Counted from the first letter of the stretch, positions 22,079-35,093 are shown. The stretch: 64,000 nt of DNA from Diphasiastrum complanatum (GCA_029204225.1 CM055095.1:20203348-20267347); one strand, 5' to 3'. Program-made: numbers and translations. Notes: generated by a model not told the origin, from the sequence alone.

Positions 22079-22514
22079 CCAACATGAGTCACGCAAAGAA
22101 CAAGGATGGGATCACTTGTGGATGCTTGAGATAGTGAGTGGTACAGACTGAAACCTGTTTGTAGCAATCCAAAGTGATTTGAAATTATCCCCTCCGAAAG
22201 GCTGGTGAACTCTCCGTCACTTGCTTCATAAAAAAACTCCATATCATCGAGCATGATCCTAATAGCACCCATGAAATGCCCTCAACTTGAGTGAAATGCC
22301 AATGCAATGGCTCAAGGAAATCGGATGTTCAGAATGTATTTCCTGATGTGCACGAATAGAAAACTGTTGTTTTGATGTTGAAACAAAGTATTGCTAATGT
22401 TTTGGCTAGCAAGCTAAGGAGGTCATGCGTCAGTCCTATACTTGAGGAATAATTTAAATTAGAGGAAATGAACTTACAACGATCCAATTGTTGTGAGAAA
22501 TGGGTAAAAGCCAA
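22079..22514 (-). pseudogene. Unrecognised ORF pieces beside the copia element
   Basis: Leftward frames at 22514-22329 and 22272-22079 (MGAIRIMLDDMEFFYEASD, SLSEGIISNHFGLLQTGF) look protein-like. The second ends at CVTHVG, near a possible gaggtag splice donor that coincides with the truncated LTR edge. No family is recognised. It may be the other half of the interrupted gene described at 15503-15862. Confidence 0.28.
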
Positions 22515-22929
22515 ATGAAAAATTATTGGAATTTAATGGTTGTTTTGACCATCAAATATCAATTATCTCCTCTTTGAAAAGAAACAACCCAAAAGAAATT
22601 CAACTTCCAATGAAAGCTCAAGAAAATTTTAAAGCAAAAGATTTGCCCATAATAAAACATCGGTAGTTTTTTAAACAAGCTGGCAAAAGCATCGCCTGAT
22701 GGGTTTTTAATTAAAAAATGATTAAACAAGGTAAAAGATCATGGAAAATGAAGAAAGACCCGGTTTACTTTCCTTGTAACAGGTTTCTAGAAACCAAGTC
22801 GAGGCCTTGAATTGGTGGCTTGGGAAGTACGAGGCATGGGGCTAACCCTTCAAAAAATTAATTAAATAGGGTTGTTGAGCTATCGAATCCCCCAAGACCT
22901 TTATTGCCTAGGGATTGTTTGTTTGTTAA

Positions 22930-23880
22930 AAAAGGTCCAACGAACAAAAAAGTTCACCCTCGATATATCAAATACTCAAATTGGCCACATATTTGAAGCT
23001 AAAACTTCGAAAAAAATTTGGGACATCCTGAGCTCACTATATGACGTGAGAAACATGACTACCAAGTTACATCTTCAAAGGAAATTATTCACATCCAAGA
23101 TGTCAAATGGTGATCCTCTTTAGAATCATATTAACCAGTTTAAGAATGTCTTGCAACAGATGGCCGTTGTTGGATCAATCATAAATGATCAAGACGCAAT
23201 AATGACATTGCTTTCAAGCCTGCACTTACATATGAAAACTGGGTGATGATCATCACGACACACTCAGATTTAACTCTCACCAGAGTTATCACTATGTTGC
23301 TACAAGAAGATAATTGAAAAAGTCAAGACACTTCATCTACCTCTTTGTCTCATGCTGTATATGTCAACAAGGGCTCGAAACGATGGAAGCAGAAAAGCTC
23401 CAAGCAGTCTGCATCGAATCAGAAACAAACTCAAAGTCAAGAACAGAATTATCAAATCCACATTTGTCAAAGAAGAAGATGTTTTGCCTGGCCCAGATTT
23501 GGGGCAAAAAATATCACCCTATTATTTTTATAGGGAGAAAACTAAACAAAGCCGAACTTAATTATATTAAGGCTGAGAAAATTTGTTTGGAGATAGCTTA
23601 CGCTGCCGCCAAACTAAGACATTAAAACCCACTAGGATTCACCTTACCAAATGGTGGTACAACCCCAATGAGTCCATGGAGTCAGGAGCGGACCTAGCAT
23701 TGTACCTGCGGATGCATGACAGAACTTCCAGGGAACGCAAAACGCTAAATGAGATGTTTTATTTTAAGTTCCTGGAAGGTGCCAATCCAGCCCTTGTGGA
23801 TATGGCAGAACTGGACCCCAATTACACCGGGGAGTTGAAAAACCAACGAACAGAAATGTGCAGAAATGCACTATAACCAC
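22930..23880 (+). pseudogene. Mosaic of retroelement fragments (copia gag, RNase H-like)
   Basis: At 22930-23340 a rightward frame carries a UBN2-type copia gag (FEAKTSKKIWDILSSLYDVR, LHLQRKLFTSKMSNGDPL, NHINQFKNVLQQM), continuing after a stop to a basic Gln/Ser-rich stretch (23345-23500). At about 23515-23625 the phrase IIFIGRKLNKAELNYIKAEK with EIAYAAAKLRH resembles the end of a gypsy-type RNase H domain. From 23620 to 23876 a further open frame (TKWWYNPNESMESGADLALY, ERKTLNEMFYFKFLEGANPAL) is not recognised. The junctions suggest nested insertions or recombination between decayed elements. Confidence 0.5.
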
Positions 23881-26800
23881 CCAACTCACTATTATACATC
23901 ATACCTAGACACGGTATGGTGAGCATCTGTCGCAAGTCTCAGTTTTCTATGCATACATATTTATTGCATCTCTATAAAAACTCTGAGCTGCATTTGGGCA
24001 TTTGCTAACTTCTATGGGCATAAATGACTGTATAGACGCATAGTTTAGGGGGGGTTGAGAGAGGAAAAAGTGGGAACAAAAACAGTGCAGTGGGGTGGGG
24101 AGTGACTCCATTGCCCAATGGGTAAGGCACTGAAGAAAAAAATATATATATATAAAAAAAAAAAAACAGAAAAAGATAGAGAGAGAAAGACTGAGAGAAA
24201 AGTAAGAAAAAACAGAAAGAAAAAAAAAGACTTCAACCGTCTCTATCAAATCTCGAACCAATTTGTGAGGATGAGTGACGCCTCGCACATCCATAAGAGG
24301 TGAGGACGATTTTCCTAATTGATTCCATAGACTAGCGAAAAACCAGTACTTCCTACCATCTTGTGTATTGGATTATAGGACAGTAAGTAGTCCTACATGG
24401 ACTACTGTCAGGGATGGTTATTCCCTGTTGAATCAGTTCTTAGAGAGTATAAGTTGAATGTCTAAACAAAAAAAAAAGAATTGGTAATCACCAGTCTGGA
24501 CCGGTTTCAGAGTTGGGGCATCAAAGCCTCATTGCGTATGCATTTACACACACATCAATGACACGGTGTTAGACACAATACTGATGACTTACATCCAAAT
24601 CATCCCATCTCCAATCCTGAGATTTGCATTTGCATATCTCTCCATGCATGGGTCCGAAAATGGGCATTGTCTTACATTGATGGGAATGGGAGCATTTGCC
24701 ATTTAGGTTACAGGTGGATTTTTGCAGGTATGAAGACACCAAATTGTTCAAAGATGCTGCGGTTAAATCCAATCCGGCTGTAGATGGATCCTAAGGACTC
24801 AATCGATGGCCTTCGGGTAGGAACCTATTGAAGCCACCAACTCACTGTCGTTAGCATCACCTAGCAAGGGTGTTGAGCCCACTATACTTGATTCACCGCC
24901 AGGGGCTGGTCTACAAAACCAGAGACTCTGGGTCTGCCGTATGGGGACCATACTACCCAGTGGTAGTCGCCAATGTTAGCCGATATTTCCGCATGGAAAT
25001 TTGAACTAATATTGAAGTTTAAGTTTGCAATAATTGAAAAAAACCGGCATGTAAAACCCGGTTATTAGAGAAAAATCGGCACAAATTTGCCTTAGAATTG
25101 AGTCTTAGCCCACCCCTAAAGTGGCTAGACACCGTTTTAAAGTAACGAGCTGAAACCGTCAAAAAATATTTTGTGGTCAAGTTTTGTAAGACCGAGCTAA
25201 AAGTGCCGGTCCACCTAGAATTGGGTCCTAGCCTGTCCCAAATGAGGCTAGAGCAAATTTTGTGGCCTTAGAAATGGTCGATAAATATTTTACGGCTTTT
25301 CAAAAAAATGGCCAGTTGTAAAAAAATAGCCGGTATGACCGTGCTAAAATCATACCATGTACTGAGTCCATTTTTACTAATATATGATCACTCAGTGTAT
25401 TTTTCAGAGAAACCGTGTTGTCGTGGAAGCCCTAGTCATGAATGCCGAAAAAGTCAACCACAGAAGAAAAAATCGAGAAAGAAAAGTTTCGGGTAAAAAT
25501 GGGACCGGGAAATATGGATTCAGTGTCAAGGAGTCACAGAAACCCTAAAGGCAAAGTTTGAGCAATTTACGGACAGTTAACGAAATGTGTGGGCCAAGTG
25601 GTTACCCAACAGGCCAAAAACCCAAACAAATGAGCAGTAGGCGCACGACCCTTTGAAAAACGAAGAAAAGCCAAAAACGAAGGTACCCAAAGAAAAATGA
25701 GGGCCACCTACAAAAGATAGGGGTTGAAAAAGGGCCTCACCCAAAATTTGGATATTAAATGCCAAAACACCTTGGAGGCTATAAAAATTGGGAGGTACAC
25801 CCACTAGCCATTGACATTTTGGGCTTCTAGGGTGTACAAAAGGGGAAACTTGAATGGCCTCCCTAGCCTTTGACAAAAATGGCATCTTGGCTAGTTTTGG
25901 AAGAGAGCCTTGAATGCACCACTCCCCCACTCTCTTATGGAGGCCACTAGGTGTACTATCAAATGGGTTGAGGACAAATGGCAAAGAGGGCTTGAAGGAC
26001 ATGAAGAATGGCAAGATGGCATTGTGAAGGGGATGCATTGGATTTTTCCTATAAGAAGGAGACAACTCCTTGTATTTGGATGTTAGTGTATTTGTGAGTT
26101 AGTACTTTTGGGAGTTAGTAGTTTTGGATCCTTGTTGTCTTGTCTCATATGAGTGGAGAGCTTTGTGAGATTTGCTTTGTCTTGTAGTTGTTTGGTGAGG
26201 CCATAGTCTTTCTTGGATTCTTGTATCTCGTTGTTCAATATGGAGGTGTTGTATGTTTTGGTTTATGTTATGCTAGTGCTGTGTGTGGAATGTGGGAGGT
26301 CAAATTCACTTTGTATATCTCGTAGTCTCATTGCTTCCCATGCTAGTATTGTCATTTGAGAGAGTAGTATGCTAAATTTTGAGTGATGATTGTTCAATGT
26401 AAATTGTTTTCGAATGGGAGAGGTTACTAATTTCCATGATTGATTGGTTGAGGGTTACTTGATCCTCACTAATATGCTTGTATTGTGGTTATGGAATGTT
26501 AATGGTTGAGGAATTTAGGATCATCGTAAGTTGTAGGGGAAGTGTGTTGGTTGTTGGTAATGCAAGGGTGTGATGATATGTTGGGTCTGAGAGCATTGTG
26601 TGTTTGAGTAATACTGGTATTTTTGCAAAAAAGTGACTTTTTTGGCAAAAATATAGCAATATGAATACTGATCCTCTGAAACCCTTTCTGTTTTTGGTAT
26701 TATTCTTCGTCGACCTGGCAGTAGATAGATCTGAATCACTTCTAAGCACAGTGAATCGGGTGAAGGTTAGTTTTCTGTATTTTTAGGTTTTTGGTGATTT

Positions 26801-26985
26801 TTTGACGGTTTTTCTGATGTTTCTGAAAATTTGCTGGGAATTAATCTTCGCCCTTCAAACTGATGGGGAGTTGTAAGCTATACGTGATAAGCGAAGAGAG
26901 AGTTATGTTCAATGAGTTTAGCCTAAATACTCTGTTCAGATTCCTTCCATGGACAACTCTTCTATGATGAGCTTGAGAGGAATTC
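23881..26985. other. Long non-coding stretch, no gene supported
   Basis: An A-rich segment with (AT)n and purine runs lies at 24130-24230. Around 24100-24125 a tRNA A-box-like phrase (gcccaatgggtaaggcact) occurs without a convincing B box. Between 25000 and 25560 the DNA contains repeated short phrases such as accgagctaaaa and gaccgtgctaaaa. Between 25560 and 26060 a leftward 162-codon frame is open but has no recognised motif. The region 26040-26500 is T/G-rich like an LTR or leader. No LTR pair was found. Confidence 0.45.
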
Positions 26986-26990
26986 TTGTA

Positions 26991-28807
26991 CTAGAAGCTC
27001 CTTGGAAGCTCCATCAATGCCTTGTACTTGGCTTCACAAGAGGAAAGAGAAATTGTATTTTGCTTTTTGGAAAGCCAAGATATCACTCCTCCACAAAGAA
27101 AAGTGACAAATGCACTTATGGATCTTCTATCCATCTTATCTCCTGCAAAATTTGAATCTGAAAATGCTCTCAAGTACAAGTTAGATCCTTGATAGAGAAT
27201 GCCAAAAAATCTAGTAGAAGAGACATATCTAAGCACTCTCTTGGCACTTAATGATGCATCAAGGGACCTTGCATATATTGACTTAACTTGCTTACACTAT
27301 AACTCAAATCTGGTCTAGTGATTGTCAAATAGATTAAGGAGCCTACTAGCTTAAAGAGTGTGATGTCCTCAAAGGATGCTTCATCACAATCATTAGTAAC
27401 TTTACAAGTTTGCTCCATAGGGGTGTCAATCCCTTTACAATCTTTCATGCCAAACCTCTCAAGAATGGAAGTAGCATACTTTGATTGACTTATAAAAGTA
27501 AAATTACTACCTCTAGTAATGTCTATTACAAGTATGAACTTAAGAAGTCCTAGATCTACCATCTTGAATTCACTAGACAAGGAAACTTTAACATTTCTTA
27601 TGCTAAAATGATACTATCAATATGATATCATCAACATAAAGTACTAAAATGATGATCTTTCCATCATTACATTTGATGTACAAAGGAGGCTCATAAGAGC
27701 TAATCACAAAGCCAAGAGAGTGAAGAAAATCATGCAACCTAGACTACCAAGCTCCAGGTGCTTGCTTCAAGCCATATAGGCTCTTCCTTAAGTGGCAAAC
27801 CTTGTCCTCCTCACCATCCTTGATGAAGCCCTCGGGTTGCAAAATGTATATTTTCTTCTCCAAGTAGCCATTCAAAAAAGCATTTGTCACATCCATTTGA
27901 TAGAGATTCCACTTGAATTAAGTAGCAATACAAATGATCAATCTAATGGTTACAAGTTTTGCTACAGGAGCAAATGTTTCTTCATAATCTATGCCTTTAG
28001 TTTGAAGAAACCCCTTAGCAACAATCTAGCTTTGTACCCACTTATAGATCCATCTTGATTGTACTTTAATCTATAGGTCCACTTACATGCAAGTGGCTTT
28101 TTCCCATATGGAAGGTGTACAAGATTCCGAGCTTGATTATCTATCAAAGCATCAAACTCTACTTGCATTGCATCTCTCCAAACTTGTGATCTACTTGCAT
28201 CTTCGTAACATGGTGGCTCTTCAAGCATTGTGGTTAGAAAAGAGTAAGAGGTAGAAGGAGATGTGTCTTCCCTTTCCTTTCCTTTCTCAAAGTATGTGAG
28301 CCTTGAAGGCTCGGCCTTGCTCCTTGTGGATCTTCTCGGCTCCTTTGGCACTTGATTTTGATCTTCCAAAAGATCATTTTCAAGAGGCTCCTCCTTGGGT
28401 GTTGCAAGATCTTCATCACCTAAGAGATTAGATGAATATGGAGACAACTTGTAACTTTGAGATTCATCAAACAAGACATCCTTGCTAGCTTTTACTTTCT
28501 TTGAAATAGGATCAAATATCCTATATCCTTTGCTATTTTCACTATAGCCTACAAATATTCCTTTGAAGGAAGTTGCATCTTCTTTCCTTCTTGTTTCCAA
28601 AGGAATGTGGACATAACATATACATCCAGACACTTTAAAATCTTTTACATTGGGCTTATTGCCAACAAAGCTTGAAATGGTGAGATCCCACCAATAACAC
28701 TACTAGGAAGCCGATTACATAAGTAATTAGCACAAGTTATGGCCTCCCCCCAAAAAGTGATGGGTAGACATGCATCAAGTCTTAAAGAGTTTGCACATTC
28801 ACAAAGA
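26991..28807 (-). mobile_element. Internal fragment of the same copia family
   Basis: The leftward order is the end of integrase and linker (28633-27989: GIFVGYSENSKGYRIFDPIS, ACKWTYRLKYNQDGSISGYK), then RT (27580-27248: MSSEFKMVDLGLLKFILVID, FEDITLFKLVGSLIYLTITR) and RNase H (27236-26991: LRAFSDSNFAGDKMDRRSIS, SLSSCEAKYKAL). It aligns closely with 17061-18843 of the copia element. Both ends are internal to the coding region and no LTR is attached. The YVDD box region (near 27640) is damaged by small deletions. The right edge (28807) adjoins an inverted-repeat element. Confidence 0.85.
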
Positions 28808-28810
28808 CTC

Positions 28811-29373
28811 GAAGCGTTCCGTTTCGTACGTACGGAACGAAGTCCGTTCCATACGCACGGAACGAACTATAAAAATGTTATCGCAAGTGTAATGTATAGA
28901 CCATGGTTGTTTCACTGTATGCAGAAAAATAACTCGGATGAGACGAGGCCAAAGCTTGTCAAGCTCTTGGCAGTAGGTACTGGACGATCAATGGATGGAG
29001 TCGATCAAGTTGAGTCTGATTTGAATACAGAACATGATAACATTGACGCACACGATTGTGTTGCTATTTTGCTGGCGATTGCAGCCATGACCTTGAAACT
29101 AGCATTTCAGACAATAGGAGTTGTTTATGGAGATGTATGAACCTCACCACTTTACGTTTTTAGTAGCACTTTCCCATCAGCATCACTCTAGATCATGCTC
29201 ACAAGGATATTCTTGGATTAGTTCCCCTGATTATCTACACTGACGCTCATCCCTCTAATCACTCTGACACTCTGACATACGTTCCGTAAAATCATACATA
29301 TACGTTCCAAAAAAATAAATAAAACTGACACGTTCGGAACGCCCGTCCCATACGCGTTCCGAAATGGAACGAG
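28811..29373. mobile_element. Small terminal-inverted-repeat element carrying captured host sequence
   Basis: The ends are related inverted sequences built from CGTTCC/GGAACG words: left cgttccgtttcgtacgtacg (about 28815), right, as reverse complement, tcgttccatttcggaacg (29355-29372). Inner copies lie near 28845 and 28859 at the left and 29280, 29304 and 29336 at the right. The interior holds no transposase but a piece of a potassium-transporter gene. This resembles Pack-type elements, in which a non-autonomous transposon carries host exons. The superfamily is not assigned, and no target-site duplication was recognised. Confidence 0.6.
28980..29262 (+). pseudogene. KUP/HAK/KT potassium transporter N-terminal fragment
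   Basis: The rightward frame reads MDGVDQVESDLNTEHDN, then TLKLAFQTIGVVYGDV, a stop codon, and TSPLYVF followed by STFPISI and KDILGLVPLIIYT. In plant KUP/HAK/KT proteins the first membrane segment has the order LAFQ(S/T)xGVVYGD, then TSPLYVF, STF and LGxLSLIIYT, so the match is colinear. The in-frame TGA after GDV, the missing rest of the protein and the position inside a short inverted-repeat element mark it as a captured, non-functional fragment. It probably spans an exon or two of the source gene without their intron. Confidence 0.7.
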
Positions 29374-29385
29374 CATCTATGATTG

Positions 29386-31090
29386 TGCTCATATAAATTG
29401 AAAATTTATAAGATCACAATAAATTTATAAAAAATCAAAATGTTTGAAGGGCATCTTTACTTCCCGCCCCCTGCTTCGCGTTTGGACCGAGTGCGCCATC
29501 CTCGAAATCGAAAATACAGAACCAGCAATCGGAGCAGAAAATACAGAGTTCGTGTTGGAGAGAGTGCGCGTTCCTCAAAATCGAAAATACAGAACCAACA
29601 ATCGGATGCAGTGTTCGTGTGTTGAAACAACTGCGAATCAGTGCTGGAGCAGAAATGCAGAGTTCTTCTGTTGAAACAAGTGCAAACCAGCTGCGAACCA
29701 GTGCTCTCAGAAGGTATAGTGCTCTCAGAAGGTATGGATGAAGTCTGATAGAGCAGCTTTTAGAGACAATTGAAGAAGTACGTGGCCAGCGCCCAGAATT
29801 CATGAATCTCAGCGAGCCAGCGCTCATGGATCAGCGCTCAGTAACACGCAGGATGAACTGAAAATCATGAATGAGCTTGAATGGCCAAAAATCAGCGATG
29901 GTGGACCAGCGCTCCAAAGCATCTATGCATTGACAGGGCGTCAGCGCTGATAAGCAAGGACCAGCCCTGAGCCAGCGCTCAAACACTTGTAAAATCCAGT
30001 GCTGAGAATCCCAAGAGGAAGAGCAAAAGACAACGCTCTCTCTACACTTCTTTCTTGACTTCCGTTGGAGGGCTTCCGGTTTTTCTTGTTCTTCACTGCC
30101 TTTGAAGGTGCTGCCTACTGAACTAATTGAGATACTGTCTTTTATTGTTGAAAGACCTGTATCATGTCACTTTTGGTAGCAACTGCTGCTTCTTGAATGA
30201 GCTTGAGGTGCACATAAGGGGTTGTTCTGAAGGTGCTATCACAACAATGTGTTATTCTTGCAGGTGATGCCACATATTTCTATTTTTTCATAGGCTGATT
30301 CAGAGTTGATGAATTGATTTCTTAGCTAAATCATGGATTTCCATGTTTGGATTCTCAGAGTTTTGGATTCAGAGATGAATCTAAAGCATGAATGCAAAAC
30401 TAATTATTGCTAGCTATTGTTACCTATTGGGTGCTTACCAAAATACAGGAAGATAAAGGAGCTCAAAATTACCTGAAGTTGACGGCTCCATCTTGCTGGT
30501 GGACTTATTCTCCTCAATCCTTGCAATGCACTGCTTCTCCACTTGTTAGGTCAGCCTTGCCTCTTCTCCTCTATTTTCTTTGATGCTAAACTCCTCTTGC
30601 CCTACTTTGATGCTAACTGACTCCTCTTGCCCTAGTTTGATACTTGTAAGGCTTGTCTTTATTCAACCTTTCAGTATGTAGGGTGCCATTCAGTCATAAC
30701 AAGCAGTTAAGTCCACTGTTGATTTTCCAATTGACACGCCTCACATATTCAATATAATAGATCGACATGGGGTAGACCAATTACCATGTCGCTCTTTTCA
30801 AAATGACTCAAAAATTGAAAGTTCAAGTGATCAAGCTGATGATGCCAACAAATAAATTAGGAGAGATTTGTTGAAATTTGACAAGCATACAATACATAAT
30901 CAATATCAGTCTATATGTACCTCTTCCTTTGACACCTATAGCAATTGCTATATTTACCTCCTTATTAGTGCATTTATTATCAAAGAAGGGAACTTGAAAG
31001 TTTTTTGAAGTTATTGTAGTAAACTGAGATAAGGTTTTGCAATAGTTTAGAGATATATAATACTTGCTCAATGTTCCTCTTCTTGTGGTG
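29386..31090. other. Non-coding stretch with clustered AGCGCT words
   Basis: Short near-repeats of tcgaaaatacagaaccarcaatcgga type occur at 29505-29605. From 29785 to 30000 the palindromic word agcgct occurs many times (ccagcgct, tcagcgct). A direct repeat of ctcctcttgccctagtttgat type lies near 30590-30645. Parts look like a retroelement LTR or leader, but no pair of LTRs or coding frame was identified. Confidence 0.4.
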
Positions 31091-31097
31091 TATTGAG

Positions 31098-31425
31098 AAA
31101 TTCAATGGTGAAAACTTCTATATATGAAAGCTCAAAATCAGAATGATCCTAATAGAAAGGATCTTTGGGAGTTGGTGGAAGGAACTCATCCCAAACCAAC
31201 GGATCCTGATCTCCTAGCACAATAGAAAATCAGAGATGGCAAAGCACTTGCCATAATCAACTCCTAAGAGACTCTCTCATATCTCATGCTATTGAGCAGA
31301 TCATGCAAGGGGAGGGCCTGGACACCTTCATTGATGCTCTTAAGATGAAAGAAGAGATCGATGCTCTCGCTTCTTTCAAAGATCATGACACTGGTGGATA
31401 TACACAGGTGACAGTATTATGAATA
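31098..31425 (+). pseudogene. Copia gag N-terminal fragment
   Basis: The rightward reading gives KFNGENFYI, a stop where Trp is expected, KLKIRMILIE, LWELVEGTHPKPTDPDLLAQ, then after another stop KIRDGKALAII and, past a frame change, a stretch resembling ALASFKDHDTGGYTQVTVL. This is the start of a copia gag (DUF4219/UBN2 type), where FxGxNFxxWKxxM is typical. The sequence just to the right (31910-32120) shares cacacgtgtg and related phrases with the copia LTRs, so LTR remnants of a relative may lie there. Confidence 0.5.
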
Positions 31426-33861
31426 AGACAATCTTATGAATTGGAATTTGATTGCCATTCCTCAAAAGTAGAAAATGATCACTCTATGAGATGTCATATG
31501 TTGGGTGCATGCAAAATCTATCAACTAACCATCATGTTTTTAATCCAAAGAAGCTAGGAAGAATTTAGGATTGTTTATACCATCACACTTCTTCTCTTTA
31601 GCAAAGTTGTCGATCTCCTTAGCCTAAACCTTGCCCTTCTTAAGATCAAATGTCTTTTGTTTGTAGTGAAATTGTCCTAATGGCATTCCTTGCCACAATA
31701 GTTTTATGCACCATGCTTCTTGCCTTTGCTTCCATCAATTTAAATTGTGAAATCAACATCATGACATGCACTATAAGAGAAATTCTTTGAAATTTCTTAT
31801 AGTCTTTAGCAAGAAATGCATGACTTGATGGCTCTAGCAAACGTAAATTCGCATTTACAAAAACTAAGGCATTGGTCTTTTTAGTCCCCAAGCGATTCCT
31901 CTTCAAAGTGGCTATGTTGCCAAAAGAACTCCATAATCACTCGTAGTGAGATGAGCCCAACCCTATGAACATGATCTAACCTATTCTAGAGTAGATTCAC
32001 ACGTGGCCACATGGACTCACACGTGTGGGACCCATCAATATACATATTTACATGGTTTAATCAAGCCAAGTTTGCCAAATTTGACAATTTCTCACAATTT
32101 AGAGTAGGACATACTTATGGTTCAAAACTAGGCAATTTCATGGATAGATATGCCTTGTGACGGTTTTAACAACCTCGGTTACGTTTGTAGTTAGGTTATA
32201 TAAAAAACTGTTTTTTGATTGTATTGATTGTATACAAATTCTATGTAAATTTGATATTATTACATTTTGTTTAGATTTGTTAGATTCAAAAGCACACAAG
32301 TTGATGTTTTAACAATATGATAGTTTTGGTGCTCATAATTTCATTTGAAGCTTTTATGATACATGCTTTTCATATATTTTATTATTAGTTACTTGCAAAT
32401 ATTTGTTTTTTTTAATAAAATGATATCTTTTTAATTGTTTACATAATCTTGTAGATGAATGAAAATTTAAAGCCGACCATTCTTCTCACAGATTTAATAA
32501 AACACATTTGGATGGAAGTGCAAAAACAACATTTACGACATTCTCGACGCCATGATCTAACTCTCAAGAGGCCTAGTCTTAAAGAGCCTAGAGGCATTGT
32601 AGATAGGCCAACATCTTTAGATGATGATGAAGAAAGCCAATATGAACCTCAGGGATGTGGAGCAGTAAGTACTAGCGAGTCTGAATCTATGGAGGACGAA
32701 CACATTATTGTTAGAAAATCAAATAACAATAATAAAGTGATACACGAGAGAGGTATGTTTTTATTTTATTGATCTGAATTTGACCTTTTTGTGTAATTTA
32801 ACAAGTGTAATTATCATTTATGTTAATATGTTTTTCAAACGTTATGTATATAAAGTAACAATTGCTAATAAATGTTTTTAGATGATATTATGAAGACAAT
32901 TCGTCATGACAGAATTTTGCATGCAAGAAGTATGTATGACTTTCACAAAACTGAAATAAAAGTGTTTAATATAATTTAACAAGTTCAATATTATTATATT
33001 AGTTTAGATATTTTTTATTCTATAGAGGAGTGATATATGTCTGTTTCGTTTGCAGCTTCTAACATGCAAAATGCACAAGATCATGCTAAGGCGAAAGGCG
33101 TTTTTTTCTTCTTCTCTTGATTAGATTTCAAATGAGGGAAATATGTTTAGTGATTTTTATGAATATGATTGATGCATATCAATAATGCATTATTGTGCTC
33201 TTGCAACTTTTAGCATATGTAAGGGAGAATCATAATGTGAAGAGAAATTCTCTCGTTCATCAAATAAGAAAAAAATAGTATTTTTACTTTTGTATATTTG
33301 AAATTGTTTTACTGATGCTATGCATGCTTATCTTTTTGTTGATGTTTATAGTGCCTGCAGATTCAATGGATTTTTGTACTCCCATTGAAAAAAATGTGAC
33401 AAATGATAAGATTTGTGGATCGGTAGATCCACTTTCAAAATCTTCAAATTCCAAATTGTACGTGAAATGGAGAGCAAAAAGACGAAAAACAAGAGTTGAC
33501 CAAGAAAGAAGTCATACAAAATTTAGACTAGAAATCAATGAATTTGATCAATCTTGTGGTCCATCAAAAGAGATTTATGTACAACGCATTTCAACAGTAG
33601 TGCGGTCTCAACTTGACTTCACAAAAAAGTCAATTAGAGAACATAGTAAAGCCGAGATAGAAGTTATTCAGGCTTCACTTGAGGTACGTATAATAATAAT
33701 ATATAATTTAATTATTTCATGATTGATGATGATGTGTGTATTATTTTAATTTCATTTAAATTATTTGACATATTAAAATTTGATTTTTGTTATGATATTT
33801 AGAGTTTTTTTTGTAGACTCAATTTGATGTTGATCACAAGCGATTATATCGATATTTCAAA

Positions 33862-33912
33862 TTACAGTTGTCAAAATCGTTTAGGAGAAATCAAAATCGT
33901 TTAGGAGAAATA
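33862..33912 (+). repeat. Short tandem duplication in a CACTA gene exon
   Basis: The phrase tcgtttaggagaaatcaaaa is followed by tcgtttaggagaaataagcg, a direct repeat of about 19 bp inside the coding region. It would add about six residues or shift the frame. Confidence 0.6.
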
Positions 33913-34484
33913 AGCGAAAGGTAAATTGCCTATACAATCTTTAGTTTAACATGAAAAATAGTTGATTTGAACAATTGCTATTTTTATAAGAAATTTTAAC
34001 ATTTGAAAGATAAGATTTTGTTTGGACTTTTTATAGGCTTCATGGCTCTTCAACCAATAGATGGCTCCGAACCACAAAGGCCAATATGGTTGAAACATGA
34101 AATGTGGGATCAAATGAAAATTATTGTAAAATTTGAAGATTTTCAGGTTAGTTGAAAATATTTGTAATGTTTCGATGAAACATGTGTTGTAATTGATAAC
34201 TAAAGTAATATTCCAATCAAATAGAGTTTTTTTTTTTAAATGAATTTAGTCAATTGGATAAAATTTACGTTTGTTTCAAAGTATAAGACCAATTTTAAAA
34301 CAATATTTACTAATATCAATGGTGTAGAAACTAACGAATCCTTTTTTTGATGTTGTAGAATCTATAAAATAGAAACAAAGTCAATAGAGCGCTTCAAACG
34401 AATATACCTCGAGTGGGAAGAAAAGGATTTGTAGGTTTGAAAGCTGAATTGGTATGTTATATTTTCTTTTATTATATTATTTTG

Positions 34485-34960
<476 letters not shown>

Positions 34961-35083
34961 TAAGTTTTAAGTTTCAGTGAATAGGCAAAGAGTAGGGTCT
35001 GGGCATGACATAGGGAGAGTAGGGTGGATTGACAACACCCTTACATTCTCTCTCTAAAATATTTTTAATGTATATGATATATA

Positions 35084-35093
<10 letters not shown>

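Noticed and set aside
24095-24260. Possible tRNA-derived SINE (A-box-like phrase gcccaatgggtaaggcact)
   Set aside because: No B box in the right orientation and spacing; the downstream tcgaacc is inverted. No tRNA fold is supported.
25577-26065. Leftward 162-codon frame
   Set aside because: It lacks motifs or splice support and lies in LTR-like, low-information sequence. Described only as non-coding.
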